Numbered from the stretch's first letter, positions 1-8,098 are shown. The stretch is 34,022 bases of DNA from Solirubrobacter taibaiensis (GCA_027587225.1 JAPDDQ010000065.1:1-34022); one strand, 5' to 3'. Notes: generated by a model not told the origin, from the sequence alone. Made by a program: numbers and translations.

Positions 1-814
1 GCCCGTCGGCGCCGATCGCCGCGTCGGCCCGCGCTGCGTCCGCCCGCGCCTCGTCGGCCTGCGCCGTGTCGGCCTGCGCCGTGTCGGCCCGCGCCTCGGT
101 CAAGCCGGCCAACGCGGCGGCGTCGGCCAGGCGGCAGCCGCTCCCGAGGACCGCCGCGGCTTCCGCCAGGCGGGCCACCTCGGGCGGGCACGACGCGAGG
201 CTCCGGCCCACCTCGGCGATCAGTGCCGGTGGGGCGGGGAGCGGTTCCTCGGGGTCCGCGGGGATGCTCGGCGCGAGCGCGACGACGTGGCCGGGCAGGC
301 CGGCCGTGTGCTCCCACAGGCGGCGGGCGGGGCCGTCGGGGAGGTCGGTGAGCGCGCGCACGTCGGCCTGCGAGAGCGGGGGCAACCTCACGCGCGTGTC
401 GGCGAGGCGGTCCAGCCCGGTGAGGGGCGCGCCGGGGCGGGTGCACACGATCGTCAGGACGGGCTCCGCGACCAGTCGGCGCAGCGCGAACACGAGCGCG
501 TCGATCGACTCGGGGTCGGCCCACTGGGCGTCGTCGAGGACGAGCACGGTCGGTTCCGCGCGCAGTGCGTCGAGGACCGACGCGCCGCCCGCGCGACCTA
601 GCAACTGGTCGATCACCCCGCGCGGGAGGTTGCGCTCGTTCGGCTCGCCGCTCACCCGCAGCACGCGCCGACGGCTCACGCCGGCGACCCACCGCCCCAC
701 CAGGGCCGTCTTGCCCGCCGCCGCCGGCGCCTCGATCACGACGACGCGCGGATACGCGGCCGCCAGGGCAGCGTCGAGCGCCTGTAGCTCCAGGGTGCGA
801 CCGGCGAAGGGCAC
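1..814 (-). CDS. LAL-type (LuxR/MalT-like) ATPase transcriptional regulator, N-terminal part
   Basis: The gene reads leftward and leaves the window, so only about 271 N-terminal residues are seen. The product begins VPFAGRTLELQALDAAL, the usual opening of the AAA/STAND ATPase module of large LuxR-family regulators. A Walker A-like loop APAAAGKT lies near residue 30 (the first Gly of the P-loop is Ala) and a Walker B with sensor-like tail, VLVLDDAQWAD, lies near residue 95. After residue 235 the chain enters an Ala/Asp-rich pentapeptide repeat. The GTG at 814 is chosen because the GRxxEL motif follows at once and no ATG/GTG/TTG lies just upstream in frame; the ribosome site is weak. It diverges from the alpha-L-rhamnosidase gene 161 bp away, so it could regulate it; that is inference. 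The LuxR DNA-binding domain expected at the C-terminus is outside the window, so a cyclase- or SARP-fused ATPase is also possible. Confidence 0.75.
   Translation of the reverse strand, partial: MPFAGRTLELQALDAALAAAYPRVVVIEAPAAAGKTALVGRWVAGVSRRRVLRVSGEPNERNLPRGVIDQLLGRAGGASVLDALRAEPTVLVLDDAQWADPESIDALVFALRRLVAEPVLTIVCTRPGAPLTGLDRLADTRVRLPPLSQADVRALTDLPDGPARRLWEHTAGLPGHVVALAPSIPADPEEPLPAPPALIAEVGRSLASCPPEVARLAEAAAVLGSGCRLADAAALAGLTEARADTAQADTAQADEARADAARADAAIGADG
21..95. repeat. Five tandem 15-bp repeats coding Ala-Asp pentapeptides
   Basis: Five consecutive 15-bp units start at 21, 36, 51, 66 and 81, with the form (g/t)(c/t)gtcggcc(c/t)gcgc(c/t). On the minus strand they code for pentapeptides of the type ARADT/AQADT/AQADE/ARADA in the partial ATPase regulator. 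The units are close enough in sequence to suggest recent slippage or duplication. Confidence 0.8.
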
Positions 815-915
815 GGCGCCAACTATCCCGTACGCGGCAACCCCTATGCGAGCCCCGAAAAGTGTGGGGGAATCATTGATGCGCGTCCGTCGCTCTACCA
901 GTAGATACACGTGCT

Positions 916-951
916 GGTTCGGTCGGTTGGCCCGGGGTCAGGCCACGAACC
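916..951. promoter_or_regulatory. Bulged inverted repeat in the leader of the rhamnosidase gene
   Basis: GGTTCG (916-921) and TGGCC (928-932) pair with the continuous right arm GGCCACGAACC (941-951). This leaves an 8-nt loop and a 6-nt bulge on the left side. The element ends 24 bp before the rhamnosidase ATG at 976 and lies between two divergent genes. It could be an operator or an mRNA hairpin; nothing in the sequence decides between them. Confidence 0.35.
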
Positions 952-975
952 GATCAAAAGCGAGCGAGGAGAGAG

Positions 976-3900
976 ATGGGAGCGAGGAGACTGGTCGTCG
1001 CGGCGTGCGCCGCGTTCGCGATGACTGCAGCGCCCGCGTACGGGGCGGGCCTGCAGATCACCGATTTGGAGACCAACGCGGCGGCGACGCCGCTCGGGAT
1101 CGACGACGCCACACCGCAGTTGCGCTGGCGCTTGAGCAGCACCGACCGCGCGGTCGCGCAGGGCAGCTACCGGGTCGTGGTCGCGACCACCGCCGCCCGG
1201 GCCGCCGCCGGCACCGGCGACGTGTGGGACTCGGGCACCGTGAGCTCCGCCGCCCAGACGATCGACTACGCCGGTCCCGCGCTCGCCTCGCGCACCCGCT
1301 ACTTCTGGTCGGTCAAAACGGCCGGCTCCGACTGGGCGCCCGCAACCTGGTTCGAGACGGCCTACCTCACGCCCGCCGAGTGGAAGGGCACGTGGATCTC
1401 CGGTCCCGCGCGCACGCTCGGCCCGCTCAGCAACGCCGCCGCCTCGCTCGACGACGCCTGCTGTCTGCAGGGCAACACGACCCTCGCGCAGCCCGCCGCC
1501 GCGGGTGACCGGATCGTCCGCGTGAACTCCGTCGCCGGCTTCGCGCCCGGAAAGACGGTCACGCTCGAGGACGAGACCGCCGCGGTCGAGACCGTCGGCA
1601 CCGCTCCCGGATCGACCACGATCGTCCTTCCGGCCGCCGCGGGCGACACGAACATCAAGGTCGCCTCGGTCACCAACTTCGCCACGGGCGCGCCGCTCAC
1701 GATCGGCACGCAGACCGTCACGATCACCGACGTCGGCACGGCCGCGGGCGCCGCCACCACGCTGTTCGCGCCGGCCGCCGCCGGCGCCACCAACGTCAAA
1801 GTCGCGAGCGTCAACGGGTTCGTCGCCGGCCAGTCGGCACTTATCGACGGCGAGATCCGCACGGTCACCGCCGTCGGCACGCAGGGCCGCGCGACGACAC
1901 TCGCCACGGCCGGCGCGATCGGCGACACGAACATCAAGGTCGCGAGCGTGACCGGCTGGAGCGCCGGTGACGCGGTGCTGATCGGGAGCGAGTCGTACAG
2001 CGTCGCGACCGTCGGCACGGCCGGCGCGACCGGTACGGGCGTCACGCTCAGCGGCCCGCTCACCGCCGCCTACGCCAACGGCGCCGCCGTGCGGCTGCAG
2101 GGCACGGGCATCACACTGAGCGCCGCGCTCAGCACCGCCCACGCGCAGGGCGCCGCCACGCGTGGCGTCGGCACCGGTGTCACCTTCACGCCGGCGTTGA
2201 GCGCCGTCGCCGCGTCCGGCGCCGCCGTCAGCACCCCCGGCAGCGGGCTCACGCTCGCCACCGCGCTGACCCGCGCCCACGCCGCGGGCGTCGCCATCAC
2301 CACCGCCGCGCCGACCGAGTTCTGCCGTCCGTCCAACGGCGCGGCGCTCTCCGGCACCTGCAAGGAGGTCCGCCCGGCGCCGCTGCTGCGCAAGGCGTTC
2401 GACGTCGCCCCGGTGTCCGAGCACGGCGCGGTCGTCAAGGCGCGCGTCTACAGCGCCGGCCTCGCCTGGAACGACCTCTCGCTCAACGGTGCCAAGACGT
2501 CCGAGCGCACGTTCCTGGACCCCGGCTTCACGAGCTACGACAAGACCGTCCTCTACACGACGGACGACATCACGGGCCTGATCAAACAGAACGCTTCGAC
2601 GCCGGCCGAGAACGTCGTCGCGAGTCAGCTCGGCTCCGGCCAGTACGACAACGAGACGACCTCCGGCGACTGGGGTTGGTCGACCGCCGAGTGGCGCGCG
2701 AACCCGACGCTCCGGACCGACCTCGTCGTCACGTACGCCGACGGCACCGAGCAGACCGTCAAGTCCGACGACACGTGGAAGGCGACCGACGCCGGCCCGA
2801 TCCGCTACGACAACCACTACCTGGGGGAGACGTACGACGCCCGCAAGGAAGTCATCACCGCTTGGGTCAACGCCCGCATGGTGACCGGCCCGGCCGGCAC
2901 GCTGCGCGCGCAGAACCTCGAGCGCACGTCTTTGACCGGCACGTTCCCGGCCGGCACGCGTACGGAGCCCTCGAGCCGCGTGTTCGTGTGGGACACCGGC
3001 CAGCAGCGCTCCGGCTGGGCGACGGTCAGCGTCAGCGGCGCACCCGCCGGCACGCCGATCCAGATCCGCTACGCCGAGAAGCTCGGCACCGACGGCAAGG
3101 TCAGCATCACCGGCTACGCGCCGGGCGGCCAGATCCAGACGGACTACTTCATCGCCAAGGGGCCGGAGGCGCAGGCCTACACACCGCGCTTCACCTACAA
3201 GGGCTTCCAGTACGTCCAGCTCAGCGCGGTCGGCGGCGGGCCGTTGCCCGACGGCATCACCGCTGCGGTCGACTCCGTGCAGGAGATCCGCGAGCCGATG
3301 GAGCCCACCGGCGCGTTCAGCACCTCGAGCGACCTCGTGAACCTGATCTCGCGCAACATCGAGTCCTCGATCGCCGAGAACTACGTCAGCGGCGTCATCA
3401 CCGACACGCCGACGTACGAGAAGAACGGCTGGGCCGGTGACGCGCAGTTGTCGGTCGGCGCCGCTTCGCTGTACTTCGACACCGAGCGCCACTACGAGAA
3501 GTCCGCGCAGGACATGGTCGACGACCAGCGCGCGTCGGGCGAGGTCACGCTGCTCTCGCCGGGCACGGACAACTACGGCTACGAGAACGGGCTCGCGTTC
3601 AAGCCCGTGAACGCGAAGGCGACGCCGATCTGGGACGCGTACTGGTTCGTGATCCCGTGGGAGACGTACCTGCGCCACGGTGACAAGGAGTCGCTCGGCC
3701 AGACGTTCCCGGGCATGAAGTCGTACCTGCTCAACTGGCTGCCGCGCTGGTTCGCGGCGGACGGCGACGGCTACGCGTACACGCTCAACTCCGGCCTGGG
3801 CGACTGGTGCGTCCCGACCGGCGTCGACGCGCCGCTCGGCTCGGCCACGCGCTTCGCCGTGCCGAACATCATCGCGCCGTCCTCGACCGCGTACGTGGCC

Positions 3901-5139
3901 TACATGGCCAAGCTCGCGATCGACTCCGGCAAGGCGCTGGGCGAGGACACCGCCGCGCTCGAAGCCGTGTACGAAGGCGTGAAGGCCGACTTCAACGCGA
4001 AGTGGTGGGACGCGGGCGTCGGCTACTACCGCGAGAACGCGACGCAGCCGCTCGTCCAGTCGATGCAGATCCTCCCGCTCGCCTTCGGGCTCGTGCCCCC
4101 GGAGCGGCGGCGCGCGTTGCAGGAGAAGCTCATCTACGACGTGCTGGTGACCCGCGAGGGCCATCAGATGACGGGCATCGCCGGCTCGCGCTGGATCTAC
4201 CCGGTGCTCCAGCAGGCCGCCGAGGAAGGCGTGCCGGATGCCGCCAAGGCCGCGTACACGATCATCCAGCAGACCACGTACCCGAGCTACGGCCGCTGGG
4301 CCGTGGGCCTGAACTGGACGTCGCTGGGCGAGTACTGGGAGGCCTCGAGCCGCACCCGCAACCACCACATGTTCGGCTCCGTCGGGCAGTGGTTCTACGA
4401 AGGGCTCGCGGGGCTCGCGCCGACCAAGGCCGGCTACGAGGAGATCGCGTTCAAGCCGCTGATCGCGGAGGACGCCGGGATCAAGAACGCGTCCGCGTCC
4501 TACAAGTCCGTGCGCGGCACCGTGAAGTCGGCGTGGCGCAAGACGGCGGGCGGCATCCAGCTCGACGTGACCGTCCCGGCCGGGTCCAAGGGCCGCGTGT
4601 ACGTGCCGGGGAACGACGCGTCCAAGGTGGGCGAGGTCGGCTCGGGCACGCCGCTGGTCGCTGCGCGCGCGCCGGGCGTGTCGTTGGTCGGCGTCACCGG
4701 TGACCGCGTCGTCTACGAGGTCGGCTCCGGCTCCTACGCGTTCCGCGTCGGCCCGGGCGAGTTCGCGGCGACGTCGGTGGACGGGACCGTCGGCGGCACC
4801 GTACCGGCGACGCTGTCCCTGTCGCTGGGCGCGCCCGCCTCGTTCGGTGCCTTCACGCCGGGCGTCGCGAAGGAGTACACGGCATCGACGACCGCGACCG
4901 TGACCTCGACCGCCGGTGACGCCGCGTTGTCGGTGAGCGCCCCGGGGCATTTGACCAACGGCGCGTTCACGCTGCCGGAGCCGCTACGCGTGGAGCTGGG
5001 CAAGTCCGCCTGGACCGGCCCGACCTCCAACGAGGCCGTGGCGATCGCGTTCAAGCAGTCGATCAAGGCCAACGACGCACTGCGCACGGGGACGTACAGC
5101 AAGACGCTGACGTTCACGTTGTCCACGACGCAGCCGTAG
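976..5139 (+). CDS. Secreted alpha-L-rhamnosidase, glycoside hydrolase family 78, with inserted tandem repeats
   Basis: The 1387-residue protein should release terminal alpha-L-rhamnose from plant or microbial glycans outside the cell. A signal peptide occupies residues 1-24 (MGARRL, hydrophobic core, AYGAG). The GH78 N-terminal beta domain starts with LQITDLETN. Residues 168-447 are an insertion of eight tandem repeats, after which the GH78 sequence resumes at EFCRPSNGA. The catalytic (alpha/alpha)6 barrel carries the family motif DTPTYEKNGWAGDAQ with acidic residues D810, E815 and D822, and a later E1119 in LGEYWEAS before NHHMFGSVGQWFY. These match the four conserved acids of GH78 enzymes. 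The last ~110 residues (LSLSLGAPASFGAF onward) form a beta-rich accessory domain of a kind often appended to actinobacterial glycosidases. An AGGAG Shine-Dalgarno site precedes the ATG. The signal peptide and all catalytic acids are intact, so the enzyme is probably active. Confidence 0.93.
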   Translation: MGARRLVVAACAAFAMTAAPAYGAGLQITDLETNAAATPLGIDDATPQLRWRLSSTDRAVAQGSYRVVVATTAARAAAGTGDVWDSGTVSSAAQTIDYAGPALASRTRYFWSVKTAGSDWAPATWFETAYLTPAEWKGTWISGPARTLGPLSNAAASLDDACCLQGNTTLAQPAAAGDRIVRVNSVAGFAPGKTVTLEDETAAVETVGTAPGSTTIVLPAAAGDTNIKVASVTNFATGAPLTIGTQTVTITDVGTAAGAATTLFAPAAAGATNVKVASVNGFVAGQSALIDGEIRTVTAVGTQGRATTLATAGAIGDTNIKVASVTGWSAGDAVLIGSESYSVATVGTAGATGTGVTLSGPLTAAYANGAAVRLQGTGITLSAALSTAHAQGAATRGVGTGVTFTPALSAVAASGAAVSTPGSGLTLATALTRAHAAGVAITTAAPTEFCRPSNGAALSGTCKEVRPAPLLRKAFDVAPVSEHGAVVKARVYSAGLAWNDLSLNGAKTSERTFLDPGFTSYDKTVLYTTDDITGLIKQNASTPAENVVASQLGSGQYDNETTSGDWGWSTAEWRANPTLRTDLVVTYADGTEQTVKSDDTWKATDAGPIRYDNHYLGETYDARKEVITAWVNARMVTGPAGTLRAQNLERTSLTGTFPAGTRTEPSSRVFVWDTGQQRSGWATVSVSGAPAGTPIQIRYAEKLGTDGKVSITGYAPGGQIQTDYFIAKGPEAQAYTPRFTYKGFQYVQLSAVGGGPLPDGITAAVDSVQEIREPMEPTGAFSTSSDLVNLISRNIESSIAENYVSGVITDTPTYEKNGWAGDAQLSVGAASLYFDTERHYEKSAQDMVDDQRASGEVTLLSPGTDNYGYENGLAFKPVNAKATPIWDAYWFVIPWETYLRHGDKESLGQTFPGMKSYLLNWLPRWFAADGDGYAYTLNSGLGDWCVPTGVDAPLGSATRFAVPNIIAPSSTAYVAYMAKLAIDSGKALGEDTAALEAVYEGVKADFNAKWWDAGVGYYRENATQPLVQSMQILPLAFGLVPPERRRALQEKLIYDVLVTREGHQMTGIAGSRWIYPVLQQAAEEGVPDAAKAAYTIIQQTTYPSYGRWAVGLNWTSLGEYWEASSRTRNHHMFGSVGQWFYEGLAGLAPTKAGYEEIAFKPLIAEDAGIKNASASYKSVRGTVKSAWRKTAGGIQLDVTVPAGSKGRVYVPGNDASKVGEVGSGTPLVAARAPGVSLVGVTGDRVVYEVGSGSYAFRVGPGEFAATSVDGTVGGTVPATLSLSLGAPASFGAFTPGVAKEYTASTTATVTSTAGDAALSVSAPGHLTNGAFTLPEPLRVELGKSAWTGPTSNEAVAIAFKQSIKANDALRTGTYSKTLTFTLSTTQP
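1477..2316 (+). repeat. Coding tandem repeats: four ~46-residue and four 23-residue units
   Basis: Inside the rhamnosidase gene, four units of 46, 47, 46 and 49 residues start at residues 168, 214, 261 and 307. Each has the core AAGDTNIKVASVTxF...VGTAG. They are followed by four units of exactly 23 residues starting at 356, 379, 402 and 425, of the form (I/V)TLSxALSxAHAxGAAxxxxGTG. The short unit is half the length of the long one. The region looks beta-rich and has no catalytic residues. Confidence 0.85.
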
Positions 5140-5179
5140 AAAGGGTGTGAGGATCAGCCGGCGCGCGCATAGTTAGGGC

Positions 5180-5527
5180 GTGCGCTGGCTGATCTTGACC
5201 CTTGCGCTGACCTTTCTCACCGTGCCCGGCGTGTTGGTGGTCGCGGTGGCCTGGAAGCCCGGCAACGAAGACGAGTTACACCTCCCGGACACGGACGAGG
5301 AGCGGAAGGTGGCCGGCATCGCCACGGGCTTCGTCCAGCAGCTCGTGCGCGGCCGGCGCGTGGCCACGGACGGCGCGGTCGAGGTCACCAACGTGCGCGT
5401 GCGACGGAAGGAAAGCGCATTCGTGTGGTTCACCGGGGTCTCGCCGGGTCCGGCCTTCCGTGTCTCGCTCGGCTACGTCGAGGACGAGTGGCGGGTCTCG
5501 TCCTACGGGTCGTTCGCGACGGGGTGA
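5180..5527 (+). CDS. Small membrane-anchored protein of unknown function
   Basis: This 115-residue product starts at GTG with MRWLILTLALTFLTV, a single N-terminal hydrophobic segment (about residues 3-25) that is a signal anchor or uncleaved signal peptide. The rest is a soluble, charged domain predicted to face outside, ending VSLGYVEDEWRVSSYGSFATG. The pattern of paired strands resembles small NTF2-like/Mce-associated extracytoplasmic domains, but I do not recognise a family. It starts 40 bp after the rhamnosidase stop. Its 3' end overlaps the convergent phosphotransferase gene by 25 bp, including both stop codons. The reading frame keeps the local codon bias, which supports it as real. Confidence 0.6.
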   Translation: MRWLILTLALTFLTVPGVLVVAVAWKPGNEDELHLPDTDEERKVAGIATGFVQQLVRGRRVATDGAVEVTNVRVRRKESAFVWFTGVSPGPAFRVSLGYVEDEWRVSSYGSFATG

Positions 5528-6189
5528 CCCAACGTCGCGAGCGCGGCCAGCGCGTTCTCGCGGTACAGCGGGACGCCGTAGTCGAGGTCCTCGAGGGCGG
5601 TCGCGATGGCGTAGAAGCGCGCCCGCGGATGGTCGGGCGCGCCGAAGTCGCGCAGCAGGCGGCCGTGGTCGATCGCGGGGTCGCCGATCGCGGCGTCGCC
5701 CCAGTCGATCACACCGGTGATGCGGTCGCCGTCGGCGAACACGTGCTCGGCGCCGAGGTCGCCGTGGATGAACGTCAGGCGCTCCGCGGGCGGCGGGGCG
5801 GGGAGATCCACGCCCCACGCCTCGGGCGGCGTGTCGTCCACCGGCGCGTCGACGCCGTCCAGCGCGTGCACGGCTTCCACGAACGCCAGCAGCTCCGGTA
5901 CGAAGCGCGCCCGCTCAGCGCGAGGGAGCTCGAGCAGCGGCCGCCCCGGGATACGCCGCTGGATGATCGCGCCCCGGCCGACGATCACGGGCTCCGGCAC
6001 GGGCAGCGGGAGCCGCGGCGCGATCGCGTCCAGGAGCGCGGCCTCCCGCTCCACGCCTTCCCCGCAGCGAGCGACGAGACCGTCACCGACGGCGTACGCG
6101 CGGTGATCGAGGCCCGCGCCGAGCGGGGTGATCTCCACGTCCCCGAGCAGCCGCCGGATCGCGGCTCGGTCGGCGCTCGAGGACGGCAT
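5503..6189 (-). CDS. APH-fold phosphotransferase family protein
   Basis: The 228-residue product has the aminoglycoside/choline-kinase-type phosphotransferase fold. It carries a catalytic loop FIHGDLGAEHVF (H142, D144, with His in place of the usual Asn as magnesium ligand) and a DFG-equivalent GVIDWGDAAIGDPA (D162). The N-lobe has the expected GAGLDHRAY glycine-rich strand near residue 24. The family phosphorylates small hydroxyl compounds such as antibiotics, homoserine or methylthioribose; the substrate cannot be read from sequence. The gene lies 7 bp downstream of the ABC permease stop and is probably co-transcribed with the transporter, which suggests a shared detoxification role (inference). 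No Shine-Dalgarno is visible before the ATG: the seven bases there read CCTCCTT, so translation probably depends on coupling to the upstream gene. Its 3' end overlaps a convergent gene by 25 bp. Confidence 0.85.
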   Translation of the reverse strand: MPSSSADRAAIRRLLGDVEITPLGAGLDHRAYAVGDGLVARCGEGVEREAALLDAIAPRLPLPVPEPVIVGRGAIIQRRIPGRPLLELPRAERARFVPELLAFVEAVHALDGVDAPVDDTPPEAWGVDLPAPPPAERLTFIHGDLGAEHVFADGDRITGVIDWGDAAIGDPAIDHGRLLRDFGAPDHPRARFYAIATALEDLDYGVPLYRENALAALATLGHPVANDP

Positions 6190-6196
6190 AAGGAGG

Positions 6197-6964
6197 TCAG
6201 TGTGACGTCGAGGAGCGGTACTTGCGCACCGCGAGCGGGGCGAAGATCGCGAGCAGGACGAGCGACCACACCACGGCCAGCCAGATCGAGTTCCCGGCGG
6301 GTGTGCCCAGCCACAACGCCCGCAACGCGTCGACGATCGCGCTGACCGGGTTGGCCTCGGCGAAGTGGCGCAGGCCGTCCGGCATCGACTCGGTGGGCAC
6401 GAAGGCGCTCGAGAGGAACGTCAGCGGGAAGATCAGCGTGAAGCCGATCCCGTTCGCGGCTTCCGGTGACGAGACGCTCATACCGAGCAGCGCGAACGCC
6501 ATCGAGGAGGCGAAGCCGAACAGCAGCAGCAGGCCCACACCGGCGAGTGCTTCAAGGAAGCTCGCGTTGAACGAGAAGCCGACGATCAGGCCCGTGATCA
6601 CGAGCACGATGATCGAGAGCAGGTTGGTCACGACGTCGGCGACGGCGCGCCCGGCGAGCACCGAGGAACGGCTCATGGGCAACGACCGGAAGCGGTCGAT
6701 CAGGCCCTTGTTCATGTCCTCGGCCAATGCGAGCGCGGTGACGAAGCCGCCGAACGCGATGTGCTGGACGAGGATGCCCGGGATCATGAACGTCGCGTAG
6801 TCCGCGAAACCGGGGGTGCTGATCGCGCCGCCGAAGACGTAGACGAACAGCAGCACGAACATGATCGGCTGGATCGTGAAGCCGATCAGCAGGTCGGGCG
6901 AGCGGGTCGGACGCAGGAGGCTGCGTTCCGCGATCACCAGCGTGTCGTTGAGCGGACGGCTCAT
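6197..6964 (-). CDS. ABC-2 type transporter permease (DrrB-like)
   Basis: The 255-residue integral membrane protein has six hydrophobic segments. It carries the ABC-2 permease hallmarks: IQPIMFVLLFVYVFGG in the first helix, then YATFMIPGILVQ, then the cytoplasmic NKGLIDRFRSLPMSRSSVL stretch, and a late NPVSAIVDALRALWLG loop before the last helix. These match daunorubicin-resistance-type export permeases (DrrB family) in order and length. The ATG at 6964 overlaps the TGA of the ATPase gene as ATGA, so the two subunits are translationally coupled. A longer in-frame reading to 7405 lies inside the ATPase gene and is not credible. The substrate is unknown; lipophilic drugs or lipids are typical of the family. 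Confidence 0.92.
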   Translation of the reverse strand: MSRPLNDTLVIAERSLLRPTRSPDLLIGFTIQPIMFVLLFVYVFGGAISTPGFADYATFMIPGILVQHIAFGGFVTALALAEDMNKGLIDRFRSLPMSRSSVLAGRAVADVVTNLLSIIVLVITGLIVGFSFNASFLEALAGVGLLLLFGFASSMAFALLGMSVSSPEAANGIGFTLIFPLTFLSSAFVPTESMPDGLRHFAEANPVSAIVDALRALWLGTPAGNSIWLAVVWSLVLLAIFAPLAVRKYRSSTSH

Positions 6965-7941
6965 GCCGTCACCTCCTCGAGCTCGCGCTGGGGTTCCGCG
7001 CCGTGGCCCGTCAGCGCGAGGAAGACGTCGTCGAGCGTGGGCCGGCGCAGGCCGACATCGGCGACGCCGACCCCGGCCTGATCGAGCAGCCGGACCGCCG
7101 ACACGACCGCACCGTCGGCGTCGCGCACGGCGACGCATACCGTCGCCCTGTCCACACCGGGCAACGCGCTCGCCAAGGGTGCGAGCGCACGCACCGCGGC
7201 TTCCGCGTCTCCCGCATCGCGCAGCTCCACCTCGAGCCGCGCGCCGCCGAAGCGCGACTTGAGCTCGCCGCCCGTGCCTTCCGCGATCACCCGGCCGTGA
7301 TCGATGACCGCGATCCGGTCCGCGAGCCGGTCGGCCTCCTCCAGGTACTGGGTGGTCAGGAGCACGGTCGTGCCGCCCGCGGTGAGCTCCTCGATCGCGG
7401 TCCACAGCTCGGTGCGTGACCGTGGGTCGAGCCCGGTCGTGGGCTCGTCGAGAAACAGCACCGCGGGCCGGATCACGATCGCGGCCGCCAGGTCCAGCCG
7501 CCGGCGCATCCCGCCCGAGTACGTCTTGGCCGTCCGGCCGGCGGCGTCGGTGAGCGCGAACTGCTCGAGCAGCTCGTCCGCCCGCACGCGGGCGTCGCGG
7601 CGCGCGTGGCCGTACAGCCGGCCGACCATGACCAGGTTCTCGCGGCCCGTCATGTGCTCGTCGACGGCCGCGTACTGGCCGGCTAGACCGATCCGCGCGC
7701 GCAGCGCGTCGGCCTCCCGCACGACGTCCAGTCCGGCGACTTCGACGAAGCCGTCGTCAGGCATCAACAGCGTGGTGAGGACGCGCACCATGGTGGTCTT
7801 GCCGGCCCCGTTCGGGCCGAGCACGCCGAGCACCGTGCCGCTCTCGGCCGACAGGTCGATTCCGTCGACCGCGCGGACCTCGGCGAAGGACTTCACGAGC
7901 CCTTCGACGCGGATGGCGTAGTGGGTTGAAGCGATCGTCAT
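6961..7941 (-). CDS. ABC transporter ATP-binding protein (DrrA-like)
   Basis: The 326-residue ATPase has all nucleotide-binding motifs: Walker A GPNGAGKT (residues 42-49), Q-loop LAGQYAAVDEHMTG, signature YSGGMRRRLDLA (141-152) and Walker B LFLDEPTTGLD (162-172). A Gln (Q198 in LLTTQYLEEAD) replaces the H-loop His, as is usual in the DrrA branch of antibiotic exporters. The ~100-residue C-terminal domain ending RPTLDDVFLALTGH is also typical of DrrA. It couples ATP hydrolysis to the permease encoded next. Its start is 157 bp from the divergent sensor kinase. The arrangement of exporter opposite a two-component system suggests that the kinase/regulator pair controls it. Confidence 0.93.
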   Translation of the reverse strand: MTIASTHYAIRVEGLVKSFAEVRAVDGIDLSAESGTVLGVLGPNGAGKTTMVRVLTTLLMPDDGFVEVAGLDVVREADALRARIGLAGQYAAVDEHMTGRENLVMVGRLYGHARRDARVRADELLEQFALTDAAGRTAKTYSGGMRRRLDLAAAIVIRPAVLFLDEPTTGLDPRSRTELWTAIEELTAGGTTVLLTTQYLEEADRLADRIAVIDHGRVIAEGTGGELKSRFGGARLEVELRDAGDAEAAVRALAPLASALPGVDRATVCVAVRDADGAVVSAVRLLDQAGVGVADVGLRRPTLDDVFLALTGHGAEPQRELEEVTA

Positions 7942-8053
7942 GGGCCGCAGCCAACCAACGGTCCGGCGACCCCGCCAGAGACGGTTGTCGCCAGCTGCGC
8001 GGGACGAATGTCACAGGCCTCGCGCGCGAGCGGGTAACGCCGCCGACGCCGAT

Positions 8054-8067
8054 ATGACAGATGTCAT
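8054..8067. promoter_or_regulatory. Perfect 14-bp inverted repeat, candidate response-regulator operator
   Basis: ATGACA-GA-TGTCAT is a perfect inverted repeat with 6-bp arms and a 2-bp spacer. It lies between the divergent ABC exporter and two-component genes, 31 bp before the kinase ATG. Half-sites of this kind suit a dimeric NarL/LuxR-type DNA-binding domain, which is what the regulator at 10051-10656 carries. A further copy of one half (TGTCAC) occurs near 8010. Recognition by that regulator is inference. Confidence 0.55.
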
Positions 8068-8098
8068 CAATCGCTGGCCTCGAGCCAGATCCCGTGCC

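Noticed and set aside
21..95. CRISPR-like array
   Set aside because: Repeats are contiguous 15-bp coding units without spacers.
895..4950. Minus-strand open frame of 1351 codons opposite the rhamnosidase gene
   Set aside because: It is arginine/aspartate/glycine-rich with no recognisable domain and mirrors codon positions of a clear GH78 enzyme; long antisense frames are expected in such GC-rich DNA.
6189..6345. AAGGAGGT on the plus strand followed by a GTG frame of about 47 codons
   Set aside because: A good ribosome-site match by chance; the frame is antisense to the permease gene and has no protein-like features.
7940..8098. Longer start for the sensor kinase, adding 53 residues
   Set aside because: The extra residues are arginine-rich and non-hydrophobic, cover the palindrome at 8054, and would abut the exporter start codon.
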